Assembly (NCBI GenBank): GCA_965656185.1
Contig: CBFHJH010000003.1
Coordinates: forward strand, 118,148-182,147
Reading direction: 5' to 3'
DNA: 64,000 nt
DNA from: Croceimicrobium sp965656185
Lineage (GTDB): Bacteria; Bacteroidota; Bacteroidia; Flavobacteriales; Schleiferiaceae
In this document: piece after piece, positions 53,147 to 61,461 of the stretch
Numbering within the stretch: position 1 is the stretch's first letter
Layout: each line of letters begins with the position of its first letter
Position numbers and translations under genes: made by a program
The notes under the pieces: generated by a model
Told to the model about the DNA's origin: nothing
Seen by the model: the letters and a program-made list of their open reading frames with translations, nothing else
Database searches by the model: none

Positions 53147-55014
53147 GAGCATTTTTAAACATATCGATGCTCTTATGTGGTTTCTACGGCGCAGGGCAGC
53201 ATCAAGACCTAGAGGAAGTTTCGGTACAAGATTTCCGCATCAAAGCAGCGGAAGGAAGCAAAAGGGAAATCCTTTCAGGCGACAGCCTAAACCGTTTTAA
53301 TGCAGCCAACCTTTCCGAGGCCTTGAAACAAAATACGGCCATCTTCGTAAAAAGCTATGGCGCCAATGGTGTGGCTACCCTCAGCTTGAGAGGCACGGGG
53401 GCCAGTCACAACAAGGTCTTCTGGAATGGCGTAGATATTAGTCCTCCCAATTTGGGTTTGATCGATCTTTCCTTGCTCGAAATAAACCAGAGCGAGAATC
53501 TCTCTATTTCCTATGGCTCGGCCGCCTTACCCGAAGGATCTGGCAGCATTGGAGCCGGCCTTCAGATTTTCTCCTCTTCCGATTGGAGCAAAAAATTTCG
53601 TAGCTCAGTACAGCTAAGCTTTGCCGATCCGACAGGGCAATTCCATCAAAAAGCTTTCGCGGAATATGGCGGAGGGATTTGGCGCGGTCAAACCTCGCTC
53701 AGTCATTTAGGAATGGATAATCAATTCCCCTATCGGTTTCCAGGTGAGGATGAGCGCAACTACCGATTACAACAGGCAGATCTAGAAACTTGGCATTTGA
53801 AGCAAAACTTGTTCGCTCGAATCAGTGATTATGGCCTATGGTCCTTAAAGGCTTGGTACAATCAAACTGAGCGGCAATTACCCGCCAATATTTTAGGAGA
53901 CCCTAGTAGATTTGACCGTATGCGTGATAAAAACCTTTACCTCAGCAGTGATTACAACTGGACGGGGAAGTCGAGTAGGTTCTTCAGCAATGTGGCCTAT
54001 GTGCATTCGCAAAACCACTTTCAAGTTTTTGAGCAGCCTTATTGGGACCGTAACGATTACCAATCCTTTCAAAATCAGCAGCGCTATGAACATCATAGCG
54101 CTAAAACACAATGGGAACTAGCGCAACAAAATCGCTATGACCGCGTGAATTCTAGCTCCTATGCTACCGCGGCCGATCGCTTCACTGCTTCGCTTTACGG
54201 CAGAGCAAAATACCGCTGGAACTATTATTGGCAAAGTGCCTTGCAATTAAGGCAAGAACTCTACGACAATAAGCTGTCGCCATTATTAGGCAGTTTTAAT
54301 CAAAGTTATCGACCAAATGAACATTGGCAAATCAACCTAAGTCTTGCTCGAAATTATCGTTTGCCAAGTTTAAATGATCTATACTGGACCAGGCTTCGAA
54401 ACCCCGATTTAGCACCCGAAGAAAGTTGGACCGGTGAGCTGGGGCTTAGCTGGCAAGATAGTTTGTTGGGAGGTTGGCGCCTCGAAACGAAGCTTAACGC
54501 CTATTTAATGGAGGTCGATAATTGGATCCAATGGACCCCACAAAATGGACTATGGCGCCCCCAGAACCTCAAATCGGTTAAAAATCAAGGTTTTGAATTA
54601 TTGGCCAAGGCGGCAAGAACATGGCGTAAAATTAGCTTCAGCTTTAATGCATCCTACCAATTTACGCAAAGCCTAAATCGCAATCCGGAGTATGAAGAGG
54701 CCGGTAGTTTGGCTTATGTGCCAATGCATCAACTCAATCTGAGCGGGCTAGCAAATTATCGCTCTTGGCGCCTACGTTACCAACTCAATTACAGCGATCG
54801 ATATTTTATTGACGAAGCCAATCGCTACTTTATGCCGCACTATCAACTTCATGATCTTCAGCTAAGCTATCGATACCGCAGCGAAAAAGAGCATGATTGG
54901 CTATTTAGCTTTGCCTTGCACAACCTGGCCAATCTCGATTATCAAATCATTCCTTGGCGCCCCGAACCGGGCCTTAATTATCGCATTGGAATTACTTGGC
55001 AATGGGCAAAATAA
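53143..55014 (+). CDS. TonB-dependent receptor, BtuB-like
   Basis: A 623-residue outer-membrane receptor. A signal peptide (~5-20) precedes an EEVSVQDF TonB-box-like stretch. The plug domain has LSEALKQNTAIFVKSYGANGVATLSLRG (visible at ~60-88) and LSLLEINQSENLSISYGSAAL, followed by a 22-strand barrel ending YRIGITWQW. There is no CarboxypepD_reg domain. The start may be TTG at 53143, overlapping the preceding gene, or ATG at 53167. Position in a cobalamin-riboswitch operon makes B12 or another corrinoid the likely ligand. Confidence 0.88.
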   Translation: MRAFLNISMLLCGFYGAGQHQDLEEVSVQDFRIKAAEGSKREILSGDSLNRFNAANLSEALKQNTAIFVKSYGANGVATLSLRGTGASHNKVFWNGVDISPPNLGLIDLSLLEINQSENLSISYGSAALPEGSGSIGAGLQIFSSSDWSKKFRSSVQLSFADPTGQFHQKAFAEYGGGIWRGQTSLSHLGMDNQFPYRFPGEDERNYRLQQADLETWHLKQNLFARISDYGLWSLKAWYNQTERQLPANILGDPSRFDRMRDKNLYLSSDYNWTGKSSRFFSNVAYVHSQNHFQVFEQPYWDRNDYQSFQNQQRYEHHSAKTQWELAQQNRYDRVNSSSYATAADRFTASLYGRAKYRWNYYWQSALQLRQELYDNKLSPLLGSFNQSYRPNEHWQINLSLARNYRLPSLNDLYWTRLRNPDLAPEESWTGELGLSWQDSLLGGWRLETKLNAYLMEVDNWIQWTPQNGLWRPQNLKSVKNQGFELLAKAARTWRKISFSFNASYQFTQSLNRNPEYEEAGSLAYVPMHQLNLSGLANYRSWRLRYQLNYSDRYFIDEANRYFMPHYQLHDLQLSYRYRSEKEHDWLFSFALHNLANLDYQIIPWRPEPGLNYRIGITWQWAK

Positions 55015-55985
55015 TATCTAAAATCCTGATAGCAGCACTTCTTTTAAGTGCATGTTCTGAAAGAGAACTTGGTCCGCAGAGCACTAATGGCGACTTGGTA
55101 AGACCAGATTCGGCTGCCGTTGTGATCGTGAATGAAGGGAATTTTCAATGGGGCAATGCCTCGGTAGGGCAATACGACCCCATCAGCCTCCAGTACCAAG
55201 AAGGACTTTTTGCCACCGCCAACGATCGTCCTATTGGCGATGTGTTGCAATCGGTGCACCATATTGATGGGTGGTTTTACGCCCTCTTGAATGGATCGAA
55301 TTTGCTGAGAATATGCCGCGCAGACTGGCAAGAAATCAGCCATGTCCAACTGTTAGGTGCACCTCGTCGTTTGTGCGAAGTGGGTCAGAGCCTCTGGATC
55401 AGTGATTGGTATAATTCCGACTTGCTTCAGCTTTCGCTGAATGGAACTTTAATTAAGCAAATAGACTTGGGCAAAGCACCTGAGCATTTATTGAACTGGC
55501 ACGAAGAGTTGCTCATTGCCGAAAAACGGATCATAAAGCGCCTTGATCCATTATCACTAAGAATTGATACTATTTTGAGCTTACCTGCCAACTTAAGTGC
55601 TTGGGTTCTTTCCGATGGCGCGCTAATTTATGCTTTATCTAATGGTGCGCTTTATCGTTTAGCGCAGCCTGGTACTCGCGCAACTCTAATAGAGGAAGCC
55701 CCAAGTGGAAGCCAAGGCTTAAGTTCAGATGGACAAGGGAATTTCTTCAGCTTCCGTGCCGATAGCATTTTCCTCCATAGTCCAGGAAAATCCTATCGCT
55801 CACAGTTTTGGCAATCTGCGCCATGTCAGAATTTTTACAATTTAGTCTGCCGCAAACAAGCCTTATACCTCTTCGACGCTATGGACTTTGTTCAAGCCAG
55901 TCGCATTAGACACTATCAATTACAAAACGCTAGCTTAGTGAGCGATTTCGAAGCTGGTGCCATAAGTAATGGTCTGGGGCAATAG
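55002..55985 (+). CDS. BtuG-like YncE-type propeller lipoprotein
   Basis: A 327-residue lipoprotein, cut before the Cys in the lipobox LLSAC. VVIVNEGNFQWGNASVGQYDP opens a seven-bladed YncE-like propeller, with blade repeats SVHHIDGWFYALLNGSN, LCEVGQSLWISDW, LNWHEELLIAEKRI and ALIYALSNGALYRL. In Bacteroides the surface lipoprotein BtuG has this fold, binds B12 very tightly and caps BtuB; gene order and riboswitch context here fit that. The ATG at 55002 overlaps the receptor gene by 13 nt. B12 binding is not shown by sequence alone. Confidence 0.78.
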   Translation: MGKIISKILIAALLLSACSERELGPQSTNGDLVRPDSAAVVIVNEGNFQWGNASVGQYDPISLQYQEGLFATANDRPIGDVLQSVHHIDGWFYALLNGSNLLRICRADWQEISHVQLLGAPRRLCEVGQSLWISDWYNSDLLQLSLNGTLIKQIDLGKAPEHLLNWHEELLIAEKRIIKRLDPLSLRIDTILSLPANLSAWVLSDGALIYALSNGALYRLAQPGTRATLIEEAPSGSQGLSSDGQGNFFSFRADSIFLHSPGKSYRSQFWQSAPCQNFYNLVCRKQALYLFDAMDFVQASRIRHYQLQNASLVSDFEAGAISNGLGQ

Positions 55986-55994
55986 ACTTTGCGA

Positions 55995-56414
55995 TTAAGT
56001 CGCGAATAATTGGCTGCGGTCCTTAAAAGCCTTAAATTCTAGCGCATTTTCGCTAGGGTCCAGGAAAAACATCGTGGCCTGCTCCCCTACTTGCCCTTTA
56101 AAGCGAATGTGGGGCTCTATCACGAAGTCGATTGCTACAGCTATTAGTCGATCTCGAAATTGATGCCATTGTTCCCAGTCCAATACCACGCCAAAATGGG
56201 GTACTGGCACCGCTTTGCCATCCACCGGATTATTTTCTCTTTCTCCAGCATGGGGGGCCAGGTGTAATACCAATTGGTGACCAAAAAAATCTAAATCTAC
56301 CCAATGATCGGATGATCGTCCTTCCTTAAAACCTAAGGTCTTTGTATAAAATTGTCGAGTTTCAAGCAGTTCCTTCACGGGTATAGCAAGGTGGAAAGGG
56401 GCAAGTTTCGTCAT
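55995..56414 (-). CDS. VOC-family (glyoxalase-like) protein
   Basis: A 139-residue vicinal-oxygen-chelate protein: FHLAIPVKELLETRQFYTKTLGF and FFLDPSENALEFKAF give the two halves of the beta-alpha-beta-beta-beta fold, with metal-ligand candidates H8, H82-like VPHFGVVLDW and E in ALEFK. Substrate unknown. It sits alone on the minus strand, 9 nt from the end of the convergent cobalamin operon. Confidence 0.85.
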   Translation of the reverse strand: MTKLAPFHLAIPVKELLETRQFYTKTLGFKEGRSSDHWVDLDFFGHQLVLHLAPHAGERENNPVDGKAVPVPHFGVVLDWEQWHQFRDRLIAVAIDFVIEPHIRFKGQVGEQATMFFLDPSENALEFKAFKDRSQLFAT

Positions 56415-56452
56415 GAATAAAGAATTTGGTGGAATTTAATTTAGGGGCAATT

Positions 56453-57487
56453 CTATCGTAAATAGGCGCCTTTTCCCGGACCATCGCTAAAGGCCTTAAT
56501 CTGGCCGCCAGATTTATTCATCAAGGCCTGACAAAGGTTAAGTCCTACTCCGTGAGAATGTTTATCATGTTCCTCTCCAATTTTACGCAGAGAATAGTCA
56601 TACTGAAAAATTTGGTTTACTTCCTCCGGATCAAAACCTATCCCCTCATCTTTGATAGCGATCTGAAGCCGCTCCTTCTCAATCTTAGTGCGAATGCTGA
56701 TCTTCCCTTTTGGCTCGCTATACTTAATGGCATTGCCTAATATATTGATCAAACTGTTCTTTATGGCAAATTCAGGTATTTGAACCTGCTGAACCCTGTT
56801 CTCAATTTCCAAGCTTAAACCCTTCTGCACAATTGCTGGCCTAAATCGTTTTTCAAGGCTCTTTAAAACTAGGTCTAAATCCATTTCACGGCGACCCACC
56901 ACTTCCAAGCTTGCTTTTCTACCCTCCTTTAAATCCTCCAAAAGCGCTTCCAATTCGGCCAAGTGACTTTGCAAGGATTCTTCGATCAGCAAATGATGTT
57001 CCCTAATTAGATCTGGATCTTCCTCTCTTTTCAAAAAATCAATGATACCTAAAGTGGTACGCAAGGGACTTTGCAAGTCATGCGACAATAATTGTAAGGA
57101 GCTTAGACGCCGCTCCTCATATTTTTCCAAGGTATCAATCGCTTGCTGAACATCCCGCATAAGTACACCAGCTTTATCGGTGTAATTGGTAGGCAGGTTA
57201 GGCAGCTTTGCATATTTAATGTAATTGTTTAAAGCCTGTTTAGACCTTATTACGGGCTGTAATAGACTATTTAAAACCCATAAAGTAATCGCGGTTGCCA
57301 ATAAAGTGAAAACCAAGGTAAGAATGCCGATGGTCCAGGCTCCTTGTCCTTCTAAGGTGGAGATCAATAAGTAGCCTATAATTGCGAATAGTGGTATATG
57401 GATTCCAACAAAGGCTACAAAGAGAATTTTTAAAGTGAATCTATTCTTTATAGCCGGCATATTAGAGAGCAGGCGATATATCTTCAC
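56453..57487 (-). CDS. Membrane sensor histidine kinase without a periplasmic sensor domain
   Basis: A 344-residue kinase with two adjacent TM helices (~20-70) and almost no periplasmic loop. The transmitter has H136 in LLSHDLQSPLRT, an N box NSLINILGNAIKYS, G1 IKDEGIGFDP and a C-terminal ATP-lid motif HGVGLNLCQALM. It starts with GTG at 57487; an ATG at 57460 is an alternative. No regulator gene is adjacent. It probably senses a membrane or cytoplasmic signal, or works with a partner protein. Confidence 0.87.
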   Translation of the reverse strand: MKIYRLLSNMPAIKNRFTLKILFVAFVGIHIPLFAIIGYLLISTLEGQGAWTIGILTLVFTLLATAITLWVLNSLLQPVIRSKQALNNYIKYAKLPNLPTNYTDKAGVLMRDVQQAIDTLEKYEERRLSSLQLLSHDLQSPLRTTLGIIDFLKREEDPDLIREHHLLIEESLQSHLAELEALLEDLKEGRKASLEVVGRREMDLDLVLKSLEKRFRPAIVQKGLSLEIENRVQQVQIPEFAIKNSLINILGNAIKYSEPKGKISIRTKIEKERLQIAIKDEGIGFDPEEVNQIFQYDYSLRKIGEEHDKHSHGVGLNLCQALMNKSGGQIKAFSDGPGKGAYLR

Positions 57488-57634
57488 AAATATGAGTTAA
57501 GGAGTTATGATGTTTTCTGACCTTTCTAATATAAGTATATTATCGACTAGTCTTAAACCAAATGCCTAGAGAAGGCCCAGTTTTCCCCAGCTCTAAGCCC
57601 CCTTAAGGCTTAAATTCAAATTTAAAGTTCAAGC

Positions 57635-57678
57635 AAAAAAAAGCCAAGAATTTCACTTTTACATGAAAATCCTTGGCT
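57635..57678 (-). terminator. Terminator-like hairpin with no upstream gene on its strand
   Basis: AGCCAAG (57642-57648) pairs with CTTGGCT (57672-57678), and an A tract at 57635-57642 gives a U tract on the minus strand. No minus-strand gene lies between it and 58703, so it may end an unlisted small RNA or act as an attenuator in the leader of the histidine kinase at 57487. Confidence 0.55.
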
Positions 57679-57811
57679 GCGAATCAGATCTAAGTCTATA
57701 TTGTTAAATCGAAATAGTGTTTAAAACTTTTTAAAGAATGTGAAAAGCTATCTGTGTGATTTATTGACTCTTAGATTTCTCAAAATTACTTTAGAGAAAG
57801 TAAATATAGCG

Positions 57812-57834
57812 CCCCTTAGGCTCCGCCTAGGAGG
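57812..57834 (+). promoter_or_regulatory. Hairpin sequestering the Shine-Dalgarno sequence of the XRE gene
   Basis: CTTAGGC (57815-57821) pairs with GCCTAGG (57825-57831) around a three-base loop with one G-U, and two further C-G pairs extend it after a mismatch. The purine-rich AGGAGG (57829-57834) is therefore buried in the stem, 16 nt before the ATG at 57851. Confidence 0.45.
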
Positions 57835-57850
57835 AATAATAATCCGCATC

Positions 57851-58213
57851 ATGATCGATTTCAATAAAATCCTCCTTACTCTAAAACAACGCCGAAAGGA
57901 GGAGAATAAGTCACAAGCCGAGCTGGCCGACCTGTTACATTTAACCACCAGTGGTTATCGTAAAATCGAAAACGGGCAATCGCCATTATCCCTGGATCGA
58001 TTCATAAAGATCTGTGCTATTCTTGGCATAAACCCTTGTCAATTGATGGAAGGGATTACGGATCTAAGCTCTAAAGATCTTTTGCAAGTAGAAAATAATC
58101 GGCTCACCGCGGAGGTGGATTACTTAAAAGAAGAGATACACTATCAAAGAGAACTGAATAATAAGCTTTTGCAGCTCCTCAATCCGAAATACATAGACTT
58201 GGTAGTGAGCTAG
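57851..58213 (+). CDS. XRE-family helix-turn-helix protein with C-terminal coiled coil
   Basis: A 120-residue regulator. The HTH domain is at ~5-65 (SQAELADLLHLTTSGYRKIENG), and a coiled coil (~78-110) probably mediates dimerisation. The start at ATG 57851 gives the standard domain; a longer frame reads into a non-conserved hydrophobic leader. It is divergent from the histidine kinase at 57487 and lies 70 nt before the YjdI-like gene. Confidence 0.87.
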   Translation: MIDFNKILLTLKQRRKEENKSQAELADLLHLTTSGYRKIENGQSPLSLDRFIKICAILGINPCQLMEGITDLSSKDLLQVENNRLTAEVDYLKEEIHYQRELNNKLLQLLNPKYIDLVVS

Positions 58214-58283
58214 ATCTTTAAGATCTCCCCACCCCTACAAACTTCTCCTTTTTTATAATCGCTTTATTTAATAAAACAAAAGG

Positions 58284-58493
58284 ATGAAAAAGGAATACAG
58301 TAATGACGAAATAACTGTTGTTTGGCAAGCCAAAAAATGCATACATGCTCGGGTATGTGTAAAGACATTACCCCAAGTTTACAACCACCAAGCTAAACCT
58401 TGGATCAAGGTAAATGAAGCTAACAGTCAGGAACTAAAAGCACAAATCGACCAATGTCCTTCTGGTGCGTTGTCGTATTATCTAAATGGGTGA
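58284..58493 (+). CDS. YjdI-family 4Fe-4S mono-cluster protein
   Basis: A 69-residue ferredoxin-like protein: KKCIHARVCVKTLPQVY and the C-terminal QCPSGALSYYLNG match the divergent YjdI/Fer4_19 family, with three cysteines (C19, C25, C58) as usual for this group. Role unknown; possibly electron transfer or Fe-S cluster handling. Ends 29 nt before a bidirectional terminator. Confidence 0.88.
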   Translation: MKKEYSNDEITVVWQAKKCIHARVCVKTLPQVYNHQAKPWIKVNEANSQELKAQIDQCPSGALSYYLNG

Positions 58494-58522
58494 CTTAGCT
58501 CAGAATACAAGTTTTAGAAATA

Positions 58523-58552
58523 AAAAAGGCAGCGATAAGCTGCCTTTTTTTT
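58523..58552. terminator. Bidirectional Rho-independent terminator
   Basis: AAGGCAGC and GCTGCCTT arms around a short GATAA loop, with an A tract on the left and a T tract on the right. It ends the YjdI-like transcript on the plus strand and the tRNA-Pro transcript on the minus strand. Confidence 0.85.
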
Positions 58553-58553
58553 G

Positions 58554-58626
58554 TCGGGATGACTGGACTTGAACCAGCGACCACACGCCCCCCAGACGTG
58601 TACTCTACCAACTGAGCTACATCCCG
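58554..58626 (-). tRNA. tRNA-Pro(GGG)
   Basis: A 73-nt cloverleaf on the minus strand: acceptor CGGGATG/CATCCCG, D arm GCTC/GAGT, anticodon arm CACGT/GCGTG with loop CTGGGGG (anticodon GGG, proline), T arm GCTGG/CCAGT and discriminator A. The 3' CCA is not encoded. Confidence 0.95.
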
Positions 58627-58702
58627 ATGCCCACTTGAATAGCGGGCTGCAAATGTAAGAAAGGAATTGTTATTGAAAAGGCTAAAATGCCTTCAAATTT
58701 CC

Positions 58703-59131
58703 TTACTTGATCTCTACAACTTCTAGGTCGAAGGTCAAGTCCTTACCGGCTAAAGGTGAATTAGCATCAACGGTGATGGTCTCATCCTTCACTTCGGTTA
58801 CCATAATAGGAATTTGCTGCCCGTCTGGGGTTTGAGACATAAGCTGCATACCTACTGCTGGATTGATATCGGCTGGGATTTGACTCTTAGGTACGTCTTG
58901 TACCAATTCGGGACGATGATCGCCATAAGCCTCGTCTTTGGGAATATTTACAGTTTTCTTTTCGTTAACCTCCATATCAATCAAGGCGTTCTCGAAACCG
59001 GGAATTACCATACCTTGACCAATAGTTAATTCGAAGGGCTCACGACCACGTGAATCGTCGAATACCTCACCATTATCTAATTTACCAGTGTAGTGTACAC
59101 GTACGGTGTCGTTGGCCTTTACTTTACTCAT
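58703..59131 (-). CDS. FKBP-type peptidyl-prolyl isomerase, SlyD-like
   Basis: A 142-residue protein with FKBP core TVRVHYTGKLDNGEVFDDSR and FELTIGQGMVIPGFENAL, and an insert-in-flap domain (VNIPKDEAYGDHRPELVQDVPKSQIP) as in SlyD. It lacks the His-rich metal-binding tail of E. coli SlyD. The start is placed at the ATG of MSKVKAND (59131); ATG at 59152 is an alternative. Confidence 0.9.
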   Translation of the reverse strand: MSKVKANDTVRVHYTGKLDNGEVFDDSRGREPFELTIGQGMVIPGFENALIDMEVNEKKTVNIPKDEAYGDHRPELVQDVPKSQIPADINPAVGMQLMSQTPDGQQIPIMVTEVKDETITVDANSPLAGKDLTFDLEVVEIK

Positions 59132-59206
59132 AACTTTAATTTTAGTTTCCATAATGGCCGCAAAGGTCTTGCCCCTTTGGTGATCCCGACTAATTGTCAG
59201 GACCAT

Positions 59207-59244
59207 AAAAAAGGAAAACCCCAACCGACCTAGATCAGCTGGGG
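59207..59244 (-). terminator. Terminator of the LruC-domain gene
   Basis: CCCCA-type arms (59219-59244) with several G-U pairs form a hairpin, and the A tract at 59207-59218 gives a U-rich tail on the minus strand. It lies 43 nt after the stop at 59287. Confidence 0.65.
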
Positions 59245-59286
59245 CACCTTCTCATATAGAGGGGGTATAGATAGGAAAACTATTTA

Positions 59287-61311
59287 CTAATAAATCTTAC
59301 TGAGGTCGCGATTTGCGGGGAGGTCGGTAAACCAGTTGGTATTAGAGCTTCCGCCCGATACCGCCCAGATCGCAAAGTTTAAATAAGCCTCGTTTACCGG
59401 TACATATTCTTGAGGGTAATCAAAGCTCTCAGCGATGTGGATCGCCCAAGGCAAGCCATTTTCAGTTTTGTAATAATATTCGGAGGCCGGATCACTGGCA
59501 TCGCCAGCGGTGCCAAGTAAGCTAAGATCGGCCAGATCAGTTGGAGCTTGATTAGACAAATGCACTTCACGACCACGGGTGGCATCGGCAAAGATGAAGG
59601 CATTATAAGGAGGTAAACCTACCTGTGCTTGCACTTGAGGACTACTAAAAACCACCTTAGTGCTGATAGTTTCAGGACTAATATAGCTTTCACCAGGCAG
59701 CGTATTAATAAACTTATTACCACTCTTCTGGATCAAATTGAAGACATTATCAAAAGCAATAATGGTTGCGTCAGATTGTCCACTTTCGGTCCCATTGGCC
59801 GAATTAGTGATCAGTCCGGCACTAAGATCGCTGCCGCTAACACTGGCTACAGCATTAGGATCCAATCCGTCGAAAGACCAACCAAAGCCATTACGGTAGC
59901 TAGCTCCCACCGCTCGGATGGTCCAATCGGCCTCGATCTCAACTAATTTGTTGGCGCCATTTAGAATATGATCCACTTCATAGTCGATTACCATATCGTT
60001 AAAGTCGTAGTCGCCTTGAGCGGGCCAAAGGTCCTCGTAAGATAAAGTTCCACGAAAGGTATTGCGCACAGCACGACTGGCGTCGCAAGGGAAGTCGTCA
60101 CTTTCGTCAGAAACGCCATCCTCATCACAGTCCTCTTCAGGGGTAACTGGAGGAATTCCCCCAATATTTACATTTTCCCAAGGATTGGCACTTACGTAGA
60201 ATACGAGGTCATTGAAATCATTATCTGAATATACGCTACGAGTTTGATCCTCAAATCCGTTTAGCAAGATCTGACGACCGATGTCGGCCAGTTGTGCCGT
60301 ATGTTGGCGTTTACTGGGGTCGGACTCCATGGTATTGAAGTCGATACGTGAGTAAAACTTGGTGGCATTCACGTTTACCCCACTACCGGTCCAAGCATTC
60401 TGGAATAATACCCAGCTAATGGTCTTGCCACCTTCGAAGGTGCCGATCTTAACCTTATCACCGGAATGGAGTTTACCTCCTGCCTGGTCTAATGAAGCAT
60501 TGGGTAAGATCACGTGGATAGAATCGATATCATTTACAGAAGCAGGGGGATTTTGAGTATCAAAAACATAATAGCCTAAAGCATTGCGGTACCCCGCTCC
60601 CTCACTGATAAAAGTTACCCAAACATCACTGCGATCATCGATAATGACGTCGAGCTCATTACCCACTGTTAAATACTGAGGATTGTATTCTGGTACCGGA
60701 CGGTTTTCGGGTAAAGAGGCGTTAACGTCATCTAACAATTGCTGACTAACATTATCGCCGGGGTTTTCTAAGTAATTAGGAAGCCCTTCATTCGTACCTT
60801 GAGTAAAAGTACCCATGTAATAGTAGTTGGCACTAACTGGGATTGGTCCACCGCTAGCGGTATTCTTTCCGGCAGTCTGGTTACGTGGTCCGTATTCGCC
60901 ACCAAAGCTCAAGTTTAGATTGGCTTGTACGGGACTTACGATATGATTATTGAAACCGATGGTATGGGCAATTACATGCAGATTTTGCACGAAGCTTGGC
61001 ACCTGCACAGCCGTCTCACAAATTCCAGCCGGATTGGTAAAGGCCGCAGCAAGCAAGCGCGCATTACCAGTAGAAGGATCAGCATCATAAAAACTGATGC
61101 GTACCCCATTGAGGGCCTTTCCTTCGATAGACTTAACGCTGATTTGAGCATTAACCTCATCGACGGTATTAAAGGTGAAATCGGCAGGAATTACCAATTC
61201 CTCCAAACGATCTAAGTTCTGTTGACTTAAAATGCTTTGAGTTACTTCCTCCTTTTGGCAGGATACCAAACCAAGAACGAGGGCTGCCGAAAAAAATGCT
61301 TTGACCTTCAT
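59287..61311 (-). CDS. LruC-domain lipoprotein
   Basis: A 674-residue lipoprotein (lipobox LVSC, C19). Residues ~30-130 hold a prealbumin-like beta domain; ~260-375 hold DUF4114 (KTISWVLFQNAWTG, SDNDFNDLVFYVSAN); ~385-400 have an acidic EF/thrombospondin-3-like segment (CDEDGVSDESDDFPCD); ~410-560 hold DUF4842 (GDYDFNDMVIDYEVDH, GFGWSFDGL). The combination defines the LruC family. It probably binds calcium and sits at the surface. Role unknown. Confidence 0.88.
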   Translation of the reverse strand: MKVKAFFSAALVLGLVSCQKEEVTQSILSQQNLDRLEELVIPADFTFNTVDEVNAQISVKSIEGKALNGVRISFYDADPSTGNARLLAAAFTNPAGICETAVQVPSFVQNLHVIAHTIGFNNHIVSPVQANLNLSFGGEYGPRNQTAGKNTASGGPIPVSANYYYMGTFTQGTNEGLPNYLENPGDNVSQQLLDDVNASLPENRPVPEYNPQYLTVGNELDVIIDDRSDVWVTFISEGAGYRNALGYYVFDTQNPPASVNDIDSIHVILPNASLDQAGGKLHSGDKVKIGTFEGGKTISWVLFQNAWTGSGVNVNATKFYSRIDFNTMESDPSKRQHTAQLADIGRQILLNGFEDQTRSVYSDNDFNDLVFYVSANPWENVNIGGIPPVTPEEDCDEDGVSDESDDFPCDASRAVRNTFRGTLSYEDLWPAQGDYDFNDMVIDYEVDHILNGANKLVEIEADWTIRAVGASYRNGFGWSFDGLDPNAVASVSGSDLSAGLITNSANGTESGQSDATIIAFDNVFNLIQKSGNKFINTLPGESYISPETISTKVVFSSPQVQAQVGLPPYNAFIFADATRGREVHLSNQAPTDLADLSLLGTAGDASDPASEYYYKTENGLPWAIHIAESFDYPQEYVPVNEAYLNFAIWAVSGGSSNTNWFTDLPANRDLSKIY

Positions 61312-61461
61312 GCTGTGTTGTTTGATAGTTCAAAAGTGACACAGCGCAGCTATTTTTAAGCTTTAAAATCGACGAGCGAACAGTTTTCCACGACTAATAG
61401 AACAAGTGAAAAATAGAATAGATTATCGGTTAAACCGGGCTTAAAACCCTGTAAAACAAAA

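Larger units (their letters stand above)
57488..57850. other. Long divergent intergenic region with hairpins
   Basis: This 363-nt stretch between a histidine kinase and an XRE regulator has no gene I can support. It holds a TAAGCC/GGCTTA inverted repeat (57594-57599 and 57607-57612), a terminator-like hairpin facing the minus strand (57635-57678), and a hairpin covering the ribosome-binding site of the XRE gene (57812-57834). Confidence 0.6.

Noticed and set aside
57524..57532. TTCTAATAT, identical to one arm of the umuD palindrome
   Set aside because: Only one arm is present and the region is AT-rich, so chance is the simplest explanation.
57594..57612. TAAGCC/GGCTTA inverted repeat as a terminator
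   Set aside because: Short arms without a following T tract on either strand in the right place.
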